A stretch of 64,000 nucleotides of DNA from Burkholderiales bacterium (GCA_020848435.1 JADLAC010000019.1:1-64000); one strand, 5' to 3'; positions 28,215-38,943 are shown, numbered from the stretch's first letter. Program-made: numbers and translations. Notes: generated from the letters alone by a model not told the origin.

Positions 28215-29210
28215 ATGCTCACGCTCGTCACCGGTGCGACTGGATTCGTCGGTACGAATGTCGTCGAAGCCTTGCTCGAGCGCGGCGATGAGGTGATCGC
28301 TTTCGGCCAGGGCGAGATGACCGTCGCGGCCCGCGGCGCCTTCGCGCGTTTCGGCAAGCAGCTTCGGCGCGTCGATGGCGACGTTCGCGACGCCGCCTGC
28401 GTGGATGCGCTCTTTGCCGGCGCGCGCATCGATCGACTGGTGCACGCGGCGGTCATCACCGCGGGGGTCGAGCGGGAGAAGCGCGACGTGACGCCGATCG
28501 TGGAAGTGAACGTGGCGGGCAGCGCGCGCGTCCTGGAGGCGGCGCGCCGCAACGCCGTGGGGCGCATCGTCCACGTGAGCTCGGGCGCGGCCTACGGGCG
28601 CTCGCTGTTCGAATACGATCGTCTATACGAAGACCTCACGCCCGAGCGCCCGCAAACCATGTATCAGATCACCAAGTTCGCAGGCGAGCGCAGCGCATTG
28701 CGCCTGCGCGATCTGCACGGCCTCGATCTCGTCTGCGTTCGGCTGGGGAGCGTGATCGGCCCGTGGGAGCGCGACACCGGCGTGCGCGATACGCTGAGCA
28801 CCCATTTCCAGCTCGCGCGCCTGGCCGCGCAGGGCGGGACAGCGCTCCTGCCGCAGCGCGAATACCGCCGCGATTGGGTCTACAGTCGAGACGTCGCTGC
28901 CGGCATCGTCGCCGTGCTAGAGGCGAACAGCCCCTCGCACGGCCTCTACAACCTGAGCGCGAACCGCGAATGGGGCGGCCTTGCGCCCTGGTGCGAAGCC
29001 TTACGCTCGATCCACGGCGCGTTCTCGTACCGTGTCGCCCGCGAGGGCGAGCGCACCAATCTCAACATCAGCGAGCTGCAAGACCGGGGCCGGATGGACA
29101 TCGGGCGCATGGTCCAGGACATCGGCTTCGAGCCGCGCTTCGGTCCGCGCGAGGCGTACGAGGATTACACGCGCTGGCTGCGCCAGTATGGCGACGGGAT
29201 GCGGGCCTGA
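28215..29210 (+). CDS. NAD-dependent epimerase/dehydratase family protein
   Basis: MLTLVTGATGFVGTNVVEALLERGDEV; VHVSSGAAYG; YQITKFAGE. Confidence 0.92.
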   Translation: MLTLVTGATGFVGTNVVEALLERGDEVIAFGQGEMTVAARGAFARFGKQLRRVDGDVRDAACVDALFAGARIDRLVHAAVITAGVEREKRDVTPIVEVNVAGSARVLEAARRNAVGRIVHVSSGAAYGRSLFEYDRLYEDLTPERPQTMYQITKFAGERSALRLRDLHGLDLVCVRLGSVIGPWERDTGVRDTLSTHFQLARLAAQGGTALLPQREYRRDWVYSRDVAAGIVAVLEANSPSHGLYNLSANREWGGLAPWCEALRSIHGAFSYRVAREGERTNLNISELQDRGRMDIGRMVQDIGFEPRFGPREAYEDYTRWLRQYGDGMRA

Positions 29211-29253
29211 GCGAGCCCGGCTCAGCAGCCGCGGTGGGTGGAAGTGTCGGCCG

Positions 29254-30222
29254 TCAGTTCGGCGCGGCCCCGGACACGCGCACGATCTCGCCCCACTTGC
29301 GATGCTCCTTGCGGATGAAGTCCGTGTATTCCTTGGGCCCGATCTCCATCGGGATGCCGCCCACGGTGGCGAATCGTTCCTGCACGTCGCTCTGTCGGAG
29401 CACGCGCAGCATTTCTTTCGCCAGTCGCTCCACGATCGCCGGCGGCATGCCGGCCGGGCCCGACAAGCCGTACCAGATTCCCCCTTCCATGCCGGGAACG
29501 CCGGCCTCGGCGATCGTCGGTACATCCGGGAAGACGCTGAAACGCTTGTCGTGCAGCGCGGCCAAGGGACGCAGCCGGCCGGCCTTGAGCTGGCCGATGA
29601 GCGAGGGCAGGCCGTCGAACATCAGATGCGCCTCGCCGCCGGCAAGGCCGACCACCGCGGGCCCGCTGCCCTTGTAGGGCACGTGCGTGATCTGCACGCC
29701 GGTCAGGATCTTGAACTGCTCGCCCCAGAGCTGGGGCGCGCTGCCGTTGCCGGAAGATACGAACAGGTAGCCGTTCGGCTTCGCTTTCGCGAGCGCGATG
29801 AACTCCTTCACCGTCTTCGCGGCCACCTCGGCATTCACCGCCATCATCGCGGGCATGTAGAGCACCCCCGAGATATGGGTGAAGCTCTTCATCGCATCGT
29901 ACGGCAGCTTCTTGTACAGCACCGGAGCGACGCCGTGTGTCGTGCTCGATGTGAGCATCAACGTATATCCGTCCGGTGTCGCCTTGGTCAGGTATTCGGA
30001 GGCGACGATGCCGCCCGCGCCGGGGCGGCTTTCGATGACCACGTGCTGGCCGAACAGCTCCGAGAGCTTGGCGCCGACCACGCGGCCGGTGAAATCGGCA
30101 GCGCCCCCCGGCGGCACCGACAGCACCAGGCGCAGCGGCCGAGCCGGGTACGTCGCTTGGGCCGATGCTTCGAAAGCCGGGCACAAGGCAAGCGCGGCGA
30201 CAGCGGTCAAGATGGGCTTCAT
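29254..30222 (-). CDS. Bug/TctC family substrate-binding protein
   Basis: YPARPLRLVLSVPPGGAADFTGRVV; IESRPGAGGIVASE; HVPYKGSGPAVVG. Confidence 0.93.
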   Translation of the reverse strand: MKPILTAVAALALCPAFEASAQATYPARPLRLVLSVPPGGAADFTGRVVGAKLSELFGQHVVIESRPGAGGIVASEYLTKATPDGYTLMLTSSTTHGVAPVLYKKLPYDAMKSFTHISGVLYMPAMMAVNAEVAAKTVKEFIALAKAKPNGYLFVSSGNGSAPQLWGEQFKILTGVQITHVPYKGSGPAVVGLAGGEAHLMFDGLPSLIGQLKAGRLRPLAALHDKRFSVFPDVPTIAEAGVPGMEGGIWYGLSGPAGMPPAIVERLAKEMLRVLRQSDVQERFATVGGIPMEIGPKEYTDFIRKEHRKWGEIVRVSGAAPN

Positions 30223-30389
30223 GATGGTACCCTCGATCATGCGAATGATGCCGGTCGGAGGCGGGCTACTGCTGATCGCGCGGCGAGTCTAGCACGCGTC
30301 ACGGCGCGCCGGAGGGCACGCGCTCGGATTTCGCCGCAGCGACGCTGTGCACGCCACGCTGCTGCGCAATGGGCACGGAGAGGATGGTA

Positions 30390-30803
30390 ATGGACTATTA
30401 CGACTGGGTGGCCGCCGCGCTCGGCAAAGCGCCCGCGATCATCGACTGGAAGGACGTGCCTAACGAAGCCGTGACCGATCCTGCCGTGTCGACCCACGCG
30501 GGCACCACGCGACAAACCTGGGTGGGCGACAAGGTCGTGCTCACGCGCGCGATCGTGCGTGCCAATTCCAGAGGCAAGCCGCATTCGCACGTCTCCGAGC
30601 AGGTGTCGATGATCCTGCGCGGGGGCGTGCGAGTGCATATGGACGGTACCGAGCGCGTCGCCATGGCGGGCTCGATCGTGCACATCCCGGGCAACAAGGT
30701 GCACATGTTCGAAATCCTGGGCGAGGACACCGAGCTGCTCGACGTCTATACCGTCCTGGAGAGCGCCGAGGAGCTGCGCAAGCACTATCCGAGCGCGGGC
30801 TGA
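30390..30803 (+). CDS. Cupin domain-containing protein
   Basis: GKPHSHVSEQVSMILRGGVRVHMDGTERVAMAGSIVHIPGNKVHMFEILGEDTELLDVY. Confidence 0.9.
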   Translation: MDYYDWVAAALGKAPAIIDWKDVPNEAVTDPAVSTHAGTTRQTWVGDKVVLTRAIVRANSRGKPHSHVSEQVSMILRGGVRVHMDGTERVAMAGSIVHIPGNKVHMFEILGEDTELLDVYTVLESAEELRKHYPSAG

Positions 30804-30899
30804 AGCGTAGCGGCGCATCGCCGCTACCGGCATCACCGATAGACCGAAGAGCTGTGCCGGCTTGGCGCGTCGCGTGCGCTCTCGCCACGGCGCGTCGGG

Positions 30900-31154
30900 T
30901 TACCGTTCCAGCGCATCGATGCGATCGAACGCGACGCCATGATGGGCTGGCTCGTCGAAGCGCGCGCGGCGCCGCGGCAGCCGGCGCACCATCGCTTCGA
31001 ACGCCGGGTACGACGCGCACAGTTCGACCATGAGCTGCGGCGGCAGATCGAGCCCTGCGGCGCGGGCCATGCGCTCGATGTCCTCGGGCGACGAGGGCGG
31101 CAGCGCGGCCAGCGTCTGGGCCGACGGATCGGGTCGAACGAACGAGCGCGTCAT
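30900..31154 (-). CDS. AtzG-like/DUF4089-type small amidase-associated protein
   Basis: 84 aa, SPEDIERMARAAGLDLPPQLMVELCASYPAFEAMVRRLPR; overlaps the stop of the upstream amidase. Confidence 0.65.
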   Translation of the reverse strand: MTRSFVRPDPSAQTLAALPPSSPEDIERMARAAGLDLPPQLMVELCASYPAFEAMVRRLPRRRARFDEPAHHGVAFDRIDALER

Positions 31155-32611
31155 TGGATCAGTCCTTCGGTCGGACGGCGGCTGTGCCAGTCGGTCAGGC
31201 TCTGGTAGGCATGTCCGACCCGGAACAGCGTCGCCTCCCGGAAATGCGCGGCGGCCAACTGCAGGCTGAGCGGCAGCCCCTCGGCGCTGAAGCCGCAAGG
31301 CAGGCACAGCGCCGGCTGCCCGCCGATGTTGAACGGTGTGGTGATGTTCGGTGGGCGCAGGAACTTGTCGAGCTTGCCGGGATCGGCCGGTTCGGCCGGC
31401 GTCATCCAACCGGCCGTGGCGAGCACGTCGTAGTGCCGAAACGCGCGCGCCAGCTCGCGCCCGAGCCACAGGCGCTGGCGCAGGGCCTGAAAATAGTCTT
31501 CGGCCCGGATCAGCGCGCCGCACAGCACCTTGTTGCGGAACATCGCGCCGAAATCCTGCGGACGGGTGCGAAACTCGTGCTCGTAGGCACTGAACATCTC
31601 CGTGATCGAGAGCGTGGTCTTGCAGTCCTGGTAGACCAGCAGATCGGACAAGCGGATCTCTTCCACGATCGCTCCCGCGCTGGCGAGCAGCGCCATGGCC
31701 GCCGCGACGGCGGGCGCGATGTCGGGATGGCAGCGTTCGTCGCCGTCGTACCAGTGGCGCACCCAACCTATGCGCACGCCTCCCAAGCCGTGCGATAACT
31801 CGCGGGTGTAATCCTCCGGGGCGTGTTCCGCGCTGCTCACGTCTTCGTCGTCGTAGCCGGCGATCGCGTTCAGCACGATGGCCGCATCCTCCACCGTTCG
31901 CGTCATCGGCCCGCAGGTGTCGAAGGTGAAGGTGTTCGGCAGCACGCCGCGCCGGCTCACCAGGCCGTAGCTAGGCTTCACGCCGACGATGCCGCACACG
32001 GCGGCCGGCATGCGAATCGAGCCGCCGGTGTCGGTGCCGATGGCCGCGGGCAACAGCCCCGCTGCCACTGCCGCGCCCGCGCCGCTGCTCGTGCTGCCGG
32101 GAAGATAGCCCGCTTTCCAGGGATTCATGGCGGGGGGCCAGGGCAGATCCCAGGACGGGCCGCCATGGGCGAATTCGTAGGTCGTGAGCTTGCCGAGCAG
32201 CGCGCCGCCTGCCTCGAGCATGCGTGCGGCGACCGCGGCATCGCGTTGCGGAACGTTGTGTTCGAGCAGCTTCGATTGCCCGGTCGTGCGTACGCCGGCG
32301 GTCTCGATCACATCCTTCAGGCCATACGGGATCCCGCACAAGGGCTTCGCCGGTACGCCCTCGAGCCACGCGCGCTCCGCTTGCCGCGCGCGTTCGAGCG
32401 CCAGCTCGGGCGTTTGCGTCACGAAGCAGTGCAAGCTCGACTCGTAACGCTCGATGCGCTTGAGCAGCGCCGCGACGACTTCGACGGGAGACAGCGCGCG
32501 CCGCCGGAAGAGCGCGAGCAGCTCGGCGACGCTCGCGTATTCGACGCCTTGGGTGGCAATCGCGGGGGTTGCCGCGCCAGCCATGCCCGAGGGCGAGTTG
32601 CGATCGTTCAC
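31151..32611 (-). CDS. Amidase signature family protein
   Basis: GIPYGLKDVIETAGVRTTGQSK; PGSTSSGAGAAVAAGLLPAAIGTDTGGSIRMPAAVCGIVGVKPSYG. Confidence 0.93.
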   Translation of the reverse strand: MNDRNSPSGMAGAATPAIATQGVEYASVAELLALFRRRALSPVEVVAALLKRIERYESSLHCFVTQTPELALERARQAERAWLEGVPAKPLCGIPYGLKDVIETAGVRTTGQSKLLEHNVPQRDAAVAARMLEAGGALLGKLTTYEFAHGGPSWDLPWPPAMNPWKAGYLPGSTSSGAGAAVAAGLLPAAIGTDTGGSIRMPAAVCGIVGVKPSYGLVSRRGVLPNTFTFDTCGPMTRTVEDAAIVLNAIAGYDDEDVSSAEHAPEDYTRELSHGLGGVRIGWVRHWYDGDERCHPDIAPAVAAAMALLASAGAIVEEIRLSDLLVYQDCKTTLSITEMFSAYEHEFRTRPQDFGAMFRNKVLCGALIRAEDYFQALRQRLWLGRELARAFRHYDVLATAGWMTPAEPADPGKLDKFLRPPNITTPFNIGGQPALCLPCGFSAEGLPLSLQLAAAHFREATLFRVGHAYQSLTDWHSRRPTEGLIQ

Positions 32612-33024
32612 TTCAGCGTGCCGTCGAACTTGAGCCGGCGCTCGGCGAACTTCCACTCGCCCTCGACGCGCTTGATGATATCGGTATAGACCCCGGCATG
32701 GGTGGTATAGGGCAGCTTCCCCGGCTCGCCATTGTAGCCGAACAGATAACAGCGCCCGCGTATGGTATCCGCGTCGATCTTCTCCAGGTGGATGCTGCCG
32801 TTCCAGTGCCGCCGGTAGACGTGCATGCGCGCGGCCTTGTCCTTCTTCTTGTACGCCGCCAGCGCGGCGCGCCCCTTCACGTCGTAGGTGCCGTGAAGCT
32901 CGCCCTCCTCGGTGAACAGGCTCGCGTACCATTCGGCCTCGCCCGCGTCGCTGGACAAGTTGTAGGCCGAATACAGGTTCAGTATCTCGACGTACTCCTG
33001 CGGCGTTACCGCGAGCTTTTTCAT
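32608..33024 (-). CDS. SnoaL-like/NTF2-like family protein
   Basis: VTPQEYVEILNLYSAYNLSSDAGEAEWYASLFTEEGELHG...GVYTDIIKRVEGEWKFAERRLKFDG. Confidence 0.85.
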   Translation of the reverse strand: MKKLAVTPQEYVEILNLYSAYNLSSDAGEAEWYASLFTEEGELHGTYDVKGRAALAAYKKKDKAARMHVYRRHWNGSIHLEKIDADTIRGRCYLFGYNGEPGKLPYTTHAGVYTDIIKRVEGEWKFAERRLKFDGTLK

Positions 33025-33073
33025 GCGCTCTCCGTGATCGAGGACGGGGACCGGCTCATCATGATTTCCCCGC

Positions 33074-34042
33074 TCACTGCATCTCTATACCCGCGCGCTT
33101 GACGATCTGGCTCCACTTGGCGAGCTCCGCGGCCAGCTTCTTGTCGAACGCCGCGGGGCTGCTGCCGACGATCTCCGCGCCTTGAGCAAGCAGGCGGCTC
33201 TTCACCTCGACGTGCGCCGTGGTGCGTGCAAGCGCGCCGTGCAATGCGGCCACCACCGCCTGCGGCGTGCGCGCGGGCGCGAGGATGCCGTACCACGTGC
33301 CCGACTCGATGCCGGCGAACCCGGCCTCGGCCGCCGTCGGCACGTCGGGAAGAATCGCCGAGCGCTTGTTGTCCGCGACCGCCAGCGCGCGCAGCTTGCC
33401 AGCACGCACGTGGCCCTCGATCGCGAGCGGTCCGACCAGCATCATCGACACCTGGCCGCCGAGCACGGCGGCGACGCCGGGCCCCGAGCCCTTGAACGGT
33501 ACGTGCGTGATATCGATGCCGGCGACGATCTTGAGCAGCTCGGCGCCCAGGTGCGGCTGGCTGCCGTTGCCGCCCGAGGCATACGTGAGCTTGCCCGTCT
33601 TGCCGAGTGCGACCAACTCCTTCACCGATTTCGCGGCCACGGAAGGGTGCACGACCAGAATGTTCGGTTGGGTGACGACCAGCGAGACGGCGGCGAAGTC
33701 CTTGATCGGATCGTACGGCAGCTTCGCCACCATGCTGGGAATGACGGTATGCGTGGTGGTGACCAGGAGCACCGTGTAGCCGTCGGGCGCGGCGCGCGCC
33801 GCGAGCTCGGTGCCGATGATGCCGCTCGCGCCGCCGCGGTTATCGATCACCAGCGACTGTCCGAAGGCGGCGCTCAAACCCGGTTGGAGGGTGCGTGCGA
33901 GCTGATCGGCACCGCCGCCGGGTGAGAAGGGAACGATCATGCGCACGGGGCGCGCGGGATACGCGGGGGCTTCCAGCGCGCTCGCCGCAGCACAGGCGCA
34001 CAGGGGTGCGATGGCGAGTGCGCATCGTAGGATCGATCCATG
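33074..34042 (-). CDS. Bug/TctC family substrate-binding protein
   Basis: YPARPVRMIVPFSPGGGADQLARTL; IDNRGGASGIIGTE; HVPFKGSGPGVAA. Confidence 0.93.
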   Translation of the reverse strand, partial: HGSILRCALAIAPLCACAAASALEAPAYPARPVRMIVPFSPGGGADQLARTLQPGLSAAFGQSLVIDNRGGASGIIGTELAARAAPDGYTVLLVTTTHTVIPSMVAKLPYDPIKDFAAVSLVVTQPNILVVHPSVAAKSVKELVALGKTGKLTYASGGNGSQPHLGAELLKIVAGIDITHVPFKGSGPGVAAVLGGQVSMMLVGPLAIEGHVRAGKLRALAVADNKRSAILPDVPTAAEAGFAGIESGTWYGILAPARTPQAVVAALHGALARTTAHVEVKSRLLAQGAEIVGSSPAAFDKKLAAELAKWSQIVKRAGIEMQ

Positions 34043-34162
34043 CATGAGCTTGCTCCGTGCAACGAGTGTAAACATAATGTCGGCCAGGATGCCATCGGCG
34101 AGGCGGCGCGCCCGCGCCCCAGCAGATGAGGCTCACTTCTTTCTCTACACGGAACCCCCGCC

Positions 34163-34987
34163 ATGCCTTTGAGCTCCGAAACGCAGACGCTCGTCGCGAG
34201 CGACGGCCTGAAGCTTGCGTACGTGGTCGACGATTTCAGCGACCCCTGGGCGCCCGGCGAGCCCCTCGTTCTCATCCACGCCGCCATGGGCAGCTCGCGG
34301 CGGCTGTACAAGTGGGTGCCTATCTTAGCGCGTCATTTCCGCGTGGTGCGACCAGACATGCGCGGTCACGGCGCCACCGCGATCCCCGCTCCCGATCAAT
34401 TGTCGCTCGATCGCTTGGCGCGCGATGTGATCGAGCTGGCCGATCATTTGCGGCTCGACCGGTTCCATATCGCGGGCTCCTCGGCGGGCTCGATCGTCGC
34501 CATGAAGACGGCGCTCGATTATCCCGATCGGATCCGGACGCTGACCAATTTCGCTTCGACGCCGGGCCTCAAGAACTCGCTCATCGACATGACGAAATGG
34601 GTCGATCACATCCGGGCGAGGGGCATGCACGGCTTTTTGCGGGAAACCATCGCCGAGCGCTTCCCCAACGTGACCGACCAGGGCTTTCTCGACTGGTTCA
34701 TCGAGGAATCGGCGCGCACGGATGTGGAGCTTTTCGCGCGCTTCGGCCCGATGATGAAGGCGGTCGAGTTCACCGATCGACTACACGAGATCAAATGCCC
34801 GATGCTCAACGTGGTGCCCGGTCACGATCCGCTCGGCACGCCGGGTCAGTACGAGGTTTACAAGCAGCACGTCCCGCACTGCGAGTTCATCGTCTACGAA
34901 GGGCTGCCGCACAACATCACCGATGCCGTTCCCGAGCGCTGCGCCCAGGATCTGCTGGCGTTCCTGCTCAAGCATCGAGGCCGTTGA
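34163..34987 (+). CDS. Alpha/beta hydrolase
   Basis: LVLIHAAMGSSRRLYKWVP; RPDMRGHGAT; HIAGSSAGSIVAMKTALDYPD. Confidence 0.9.
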   Translation: MPLSSETQTLVASDGLKLAYVVDDFSDPWAPGEPLVLIHAAMGSSRRLYKWVPILARHFRVVRPDMRGHGATAIPAPDQLSLDRLARDVIELADHLRLDRFHIAGSSAGSIVAMKTALDYPDRIRTLTNFASTPGLKNSLIDMTKWVDHIRARGMHGFLRETIAERFPNVTDQGFLDWFIEESARTDVELFARFGPMMKAVEFTDRLHEIKCPMLNVVPGHDPLGTPGQYEVYKQHVPHCEFIVYEGLPHNITDAVPERCAQDLLAFLLKHRGR

Positions 34988-35070
34988 TTCATGAGCAGGT
35001 GCGTGGGGCTGCCAAGCCGCGCCGGCCGGTGGTGCGTGCAATGACGGCAGGCGTGCAAGGGCACTGAGCA

Positions 35071-35859
35071 ATGACACGGCTCGGCGGCAAGGTCGCTTTC
35101 ATCACCGGCGCGGGCGCCGGTATCGCGCGCTCGGCCGCCGAGCTGTTCGCGCGCGAAGGGGCGCGGATCGCGGTGGCGGAAATCGATGCGGCGAGCGGTG
35201 CGGCCACGGCCCAGCGGATCCGCGAGCAGGGCGGCCAAGCCCTCTTCATTCGCACCGACGTTACCCAGGAAGCGAGCGTGCGGGAAGCAACGGATGCGGC
35301 GCTGCGCGAGTTCGGCAAGCTCGACGTGCTGTTCAATTGCGCGGGCGGCTCGCTCATCGAGGATGGCGTCGTCACCGAGGTCGACCTCGATGCCGTATGG
35401 AAGCGGACCATGGAAGTCAACCTGCTCGGCGCCATCCTGTGCTGCCGCCACGTCATACCTCGAATCATCGCCGCGGGCGGCGGCTCGGTCGTCAACATGT
35501 CCTCGGGCGCGGCCTTGCGCGGCGCGAGCCCGTTGCATGTCTACACCGCCGCCAAGGGCGCGATCGTTTCGCTCACCCGCGCGCTGGCCGGCACCTATGC
35601 CCGCGGCAACGTGCGCGTCAACGCCATCTGCGCCGGGCGCATCCAGACCGAGCGCAACGTGCGCAAGTATGGCCCGGCGGGCTTCGGCGGCGGCAGCAGC
35701 GTCGATCGCCAGGGCGCGTCCGAGCGCGTGAAGGACTACCCGCTGTGGGTCGGCCAACCGATCGACATTGCCAACATCGCGTTGTTTCTCGCTGGTGACG
35801 AATCGCGCATGATTACCGGCGCTGCCATACCCGCCGATGGCGGGCGCTCGGCCTATTGA
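35071..35859 (+). CDS. SDR family oxidoreductase
   Basis: KVAFITGAGAGIARSAAELFAREGARIAVAEID; VYTAAKGAIVSLTRALAG. Confidence 0.92.
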   Translation: MTRLGGKVAFITGAGAGIARSAAELFAREGARIAVAEIDAASGAATAQRIREQGGQALFIRTDVTQEASVREATDAALREFGKLDVLFNCAGGSLIEDGVVTEVDLDAVWKRTMEVNLLGAILCCRHVIPRIIAAGGGSVVNMSSGAALRGASPLHVYTAAKGAIVSLTRALAGTYARGNVRVNAICAGRIQTERNVRKYGPAGFGGGSSVDRQGASERVKDYPLWVGQPIDIANIALFLAGDESRMITGAAIPADGGRSAY

Positions 35860-35923
35860 GAGCAACGGATTGAACCCTTCCGGCTTGTCACCGTCTCCCC
35901 GTCAGCCGCCTAGCGCAGGCGCG

Positions 35924-36886
35924 ATGAGCGCCGTCTTTCGCTTGGGCCTCGCGCTCGTATGGACATCGCTGGCTGCCTCGGCTTGGGGGCAGGGCTATCC
36001 GAATCGTCCCATCCGTTTCGTCGTGCCCACCGCCGCCGGTGGCGGTCCGGACGTGGTGGCGCGATTCATCGCCCCCAAGCTCACCGAGATGCTCGGGCAG
36101 CAGATCGTGATCGACAACCGCGCCGGCGCCAACGCGATGATCGGGGCCGAAGTGGTGGCCAAGGCGCCGCCGGACGGCTACACGTGGCTCTTCGGCACCG
36201 GGCAGAACACCACCAACCCGAGCCTCATGAAGAAAGTCCCCCATGACATCGTCAGGGACTTCAGCGCCGTGAGCCTCGTGTACCTGTCGGCCTACCTGCT
36301 GGTGGTGCACCCAGGCGTGCCCGCCAAGTCGGTGCAGGCGTTGGTCGCCCTGGGCAAAGCGCAGCCGGACAAGCTCAACTTCGGCTCGGGCGGCATCGGC
36401 AGCACCGCCCACTTGTCGGCCGAGCTGTTCAAGATGGCCACCGGTATTCGAATGGTCCACGTCCTCTACAAGGGGGTGGGACTCGCCCTGATCGATCTCG
36501 TGGGCGGCCAGCTCGATCTCATGTTTCCGGCGATCGCGAGCGGACTTGGCCATAGCAAGGCGGGACGCCTGCGTGCGCTCGGGGTCACGAGCCCGCGGCG
36601 GCATCCGTCCGCGCCGGATGTGCCGGCCGTCGCCGAGACGCTGGCGAAATTCGAGTCGCGCTCGTGGATCGGCGTGTTGGTACCGGCGGGCACACCGCCT
36701 GAGATCGTGAAGCGCCTGAACAGCGTGATCGTGAAGGTGGTCAACTCGCCGGAGGTCACGCAGGCGCTGATCGCCCAGGGCGCGGATCCCGAGACCAGCA
36801 CGCCGGAGGCATTCGCTGCCTATATCCGCGACGAAGTGGCGCGGGCGGCGCGCGTGGTCAAGGCCGCCGGCATCACGCCTGAGTGA
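35924..36886 (+). CDS. Bug/TctC family substrate-binding protein
   Basis: YPNRPIRFVVPTAAGGGPDVVARFI; IDNRAGANAMIGAE; HVLYKGVGLALID. Confidence 0.92.
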   Translation: MSAVFRLGLALVWTSLAASAWGQGYPNRPIRFVVPTAAGGGPDVVARFIAPKLTEMLGQQIVIDNRAGANAMIGAEVVAKAPPDGYTWLFGTGQNTTNPSLMKKVPHDIVRDFSAVSLVYLSAYLLVVHPGVPAKSVQALVALGKAQPDKLNFGSGGIGSTAHLSAELFKMATGIRMVHVLYKGVGLALIDLVGGQLDLMFPAIASGLGHSKAGRLRALGVTSPRRHPSAPDVPAVAETLAKFESRSWIGVLVPAGTPPEIVKRLNSVIVKVVNSPEVTQALIAQGADPETSTPEAFAAYIRDEVARAARVVKAAGITPE

Positions 36887-36995
36887 GGGTGGCAGCCATG
36901 GCTACCATGATGCTAGCGGCATGCAGAGCGGGGCGCCTCACCGCTGATCTGCGCTGCTCGACCGCCGCGAGCGTGGAGCGCGAGGACCTCGGCCC

Positions 36996-38060
36996 ATGAA
37001 GATCGCGATCTGGGGCAGCGGGGCGATCGGGGGCGCGGTGGGCGCGGCCATGGCGGCGGCCGGCGAGGACGTGCTCATGGTCGATGTCGTGCCCGAGCAC
37101 GTGGAAGCGATGAACCGGCACGGCCTTGTCGTCAAGTCGGCGGCGGGGGAGTTGCGCGCCGCGGTGCGCGCGGCACTGCCGCGCGAGGTGCGCGGGAGCT
37201 TCGATTTCGTCTTCCTGGCGGTCAAGTCGCAGTTCACCGGCGATGCGCTCGACGCAATCGTGCCGCACCTCGGGCCTGGCTCGGCGGTCGTGTCGTTGCA
37301 GAACGGGGTCAACGAGCCGCGCATTGCGCAGCGCATCGGGGCCCAGCGCACCATCGGATGCCTGGTCGATTTCTCTGCCGATTACCTCGCTGCGGGCGAG
37401 ATCCTGCGCGCTCGCGCGGGTAACCTGTTCATCGGCGAGCTCGACGGCGCGCTCTCACCGCGCTTGGACGCCGTGCGCCGCCTGCTCGAGCACTCCACGC
37501 GCACCCATGTCTGCGCGAACATCCTGGGTTTCGTTTGGGCGAAGATTTGCAAGGCCACGCTCGACGCGAACACCGCGCTGGTCGACACCAACGCGCTCGA
37601 GCTTCGTGCCGATCGAACGTATCACCCGCTGCGCATTCAACTGCTGCGCGAGGGCATACGCGTCGCGGCAGCGTCCGGGGTGCGCGTGGAAGCCTTCGCG
37701 CACTTCGATCCGGCCCCGTTCCTGGACCGCTCCGCTGCGGGCGTCGCGGCCGCGTTTGCCGTGCTCGACGACATGGCGCGCGGACAGGCGCACAACAACA
37801 CCCGCGTGCGTACCGGCTATTGGCGCGATATCGTCGTGCGCAAGCGCAAGACCGAAATCGAGTATGTCACCGGCGAGATCGTCCACGGCGGCGAGCGCCT
37901 CGGCGTGCCGACGCCGCTCAACCGGTTGCAACTGCGTATGTTCGAGGAGATCGAACGCGGCACGCGCGCGATGGGGTGGGAGAACCTGGCGGCGATGGCG
38001 AGCGCATTGCGCGAGCTCGACGTTCCCGAGTTGCTGCAGGAGCGCAGCAGCGCACGCTAG
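36996..38060 (+). CDS. Ketopantoate reductase family protein
   Basis: MKIAIWGSGAIGGAVGAAMAAAGEDVLMVD; VSLQNGVNEPRIAQ; VWAKICKATLDANTALVDTNALELRAD. Confidence 0.9.
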   Translation: MKIAIWGSGAIGGAVGAAMAAAGEDVLMVDVVPEHVEAMNRHGLVVKSAAGELRAAVRAALPREVRGSFDFVFLAVKSQFTGDALDAIVPHLGPGSAVVSLQNGVNEPRIAQRIGAQRTIGCLVDFSADYLAAGEILRARAGNLFIGELDGALSPRLDAVRRLLEHSTRTHVCANILGFVWAKICKATLDANTALVDTNALELRADRTYHPLRIQLLREGIRVAAASGVRVEAFAHFDPAPFLDRSAAGVAAAFAVLDDMARGQAHNNTRVRTGYWRDIVVRKRKTEIEYVTGEIVHGGERLGVPTPLNRLQLRMFEEIERGTRAMGWENLAAMASALRELDVPELLQERSSAR

Positions 38061-38253
38061 CTGCGCGCGCCGAGCACGGCGATCGACTGCGCGTGCGTCG
38101 CGAAGCAGTTCCGCGAAACTGCGCTACCGCAGCCGATTCCCGGCGCCGGGCATGAACGCCGGCCGCGCGGCGCGTGCTACCCGCCGCATCTCTGGCGGCG
38201 GCCTCGTCGATAGCCATCGTCGCTTGCCCAGCAAAGTCCTCGATCGATAGCGG

Positions 38254-38943
38254 ATGATTGCGTACGGCAAGTTTGATACTCTGTCGGCCTCGCGCGCGCA
38301 CGGCCGCTACCACCCCGTCATGCAGTGCAAGCTGACCGGCGCGTTCGACGCCGACAACAATCTCACCGGATTGCACATGCGCCTTTCGGGCCAGTCCATT
38401 CTGGCCTCGGTGCGTCCTGCGGCGCTGCAGAAGGGCATGGACCCGAATACGTTCCAGGGTGTGGCCCGCAGCGGTGAGCACGCCCTCGGCTACAGCGTGC
38501 CGAATCTTCTCATCGACCACGCGATGCGCAATCCCCACATCCTGCCCGGATTCTGGCGGGGCGTGAACATCAACCAGAATTGCGTATTCATGGAGTGCTT
38601 CATGGACGAGCTGGCCGAAGCGGCCGGCCAGGACGCGCTCGAGTTCCGCCGCAAGCTCATGGCCAAGCATCCGCGCAATCTGGCGGTGCTGAACGCGGTG
38701 GCCGAGCGAATCGGTTGGAGCAAGCCGGCGCCGCAAGGGATCCACCGCGGGCTCGCGCAGATGAAGGCATTCAACAGCTTCGTCGCGGCCGCGGCAGAAA
38801 TTTCGGTGCAGGACGGCAACAAGGTGAAAGTGCATCGAATCGTCGCCGCGACGGATCCCGGCTATGCCGTGAACCCCGCGCAGATCGAGCGCCAGGTAGC
38901 CGGCTCGTTCGTCTATGGCCTGTCGGCGCTTTTCATGCAGGAG
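38254..38943 (+). pseudogene. Internal fragment of a xanthine dehydrogenase/IorB-type molybdopterin-binding subunit
   Basis: GEHALGYSVPNLLIDHAMRNPHILPGFWRGVNINQNCVFMECFMDELAEAAGQDALEFRRKLM...DPGYAVNPAQIERQVAGSFVYGLSALFMQECTVK, then an unrelated sequence; far too short for the family. Confidence 0.75.
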
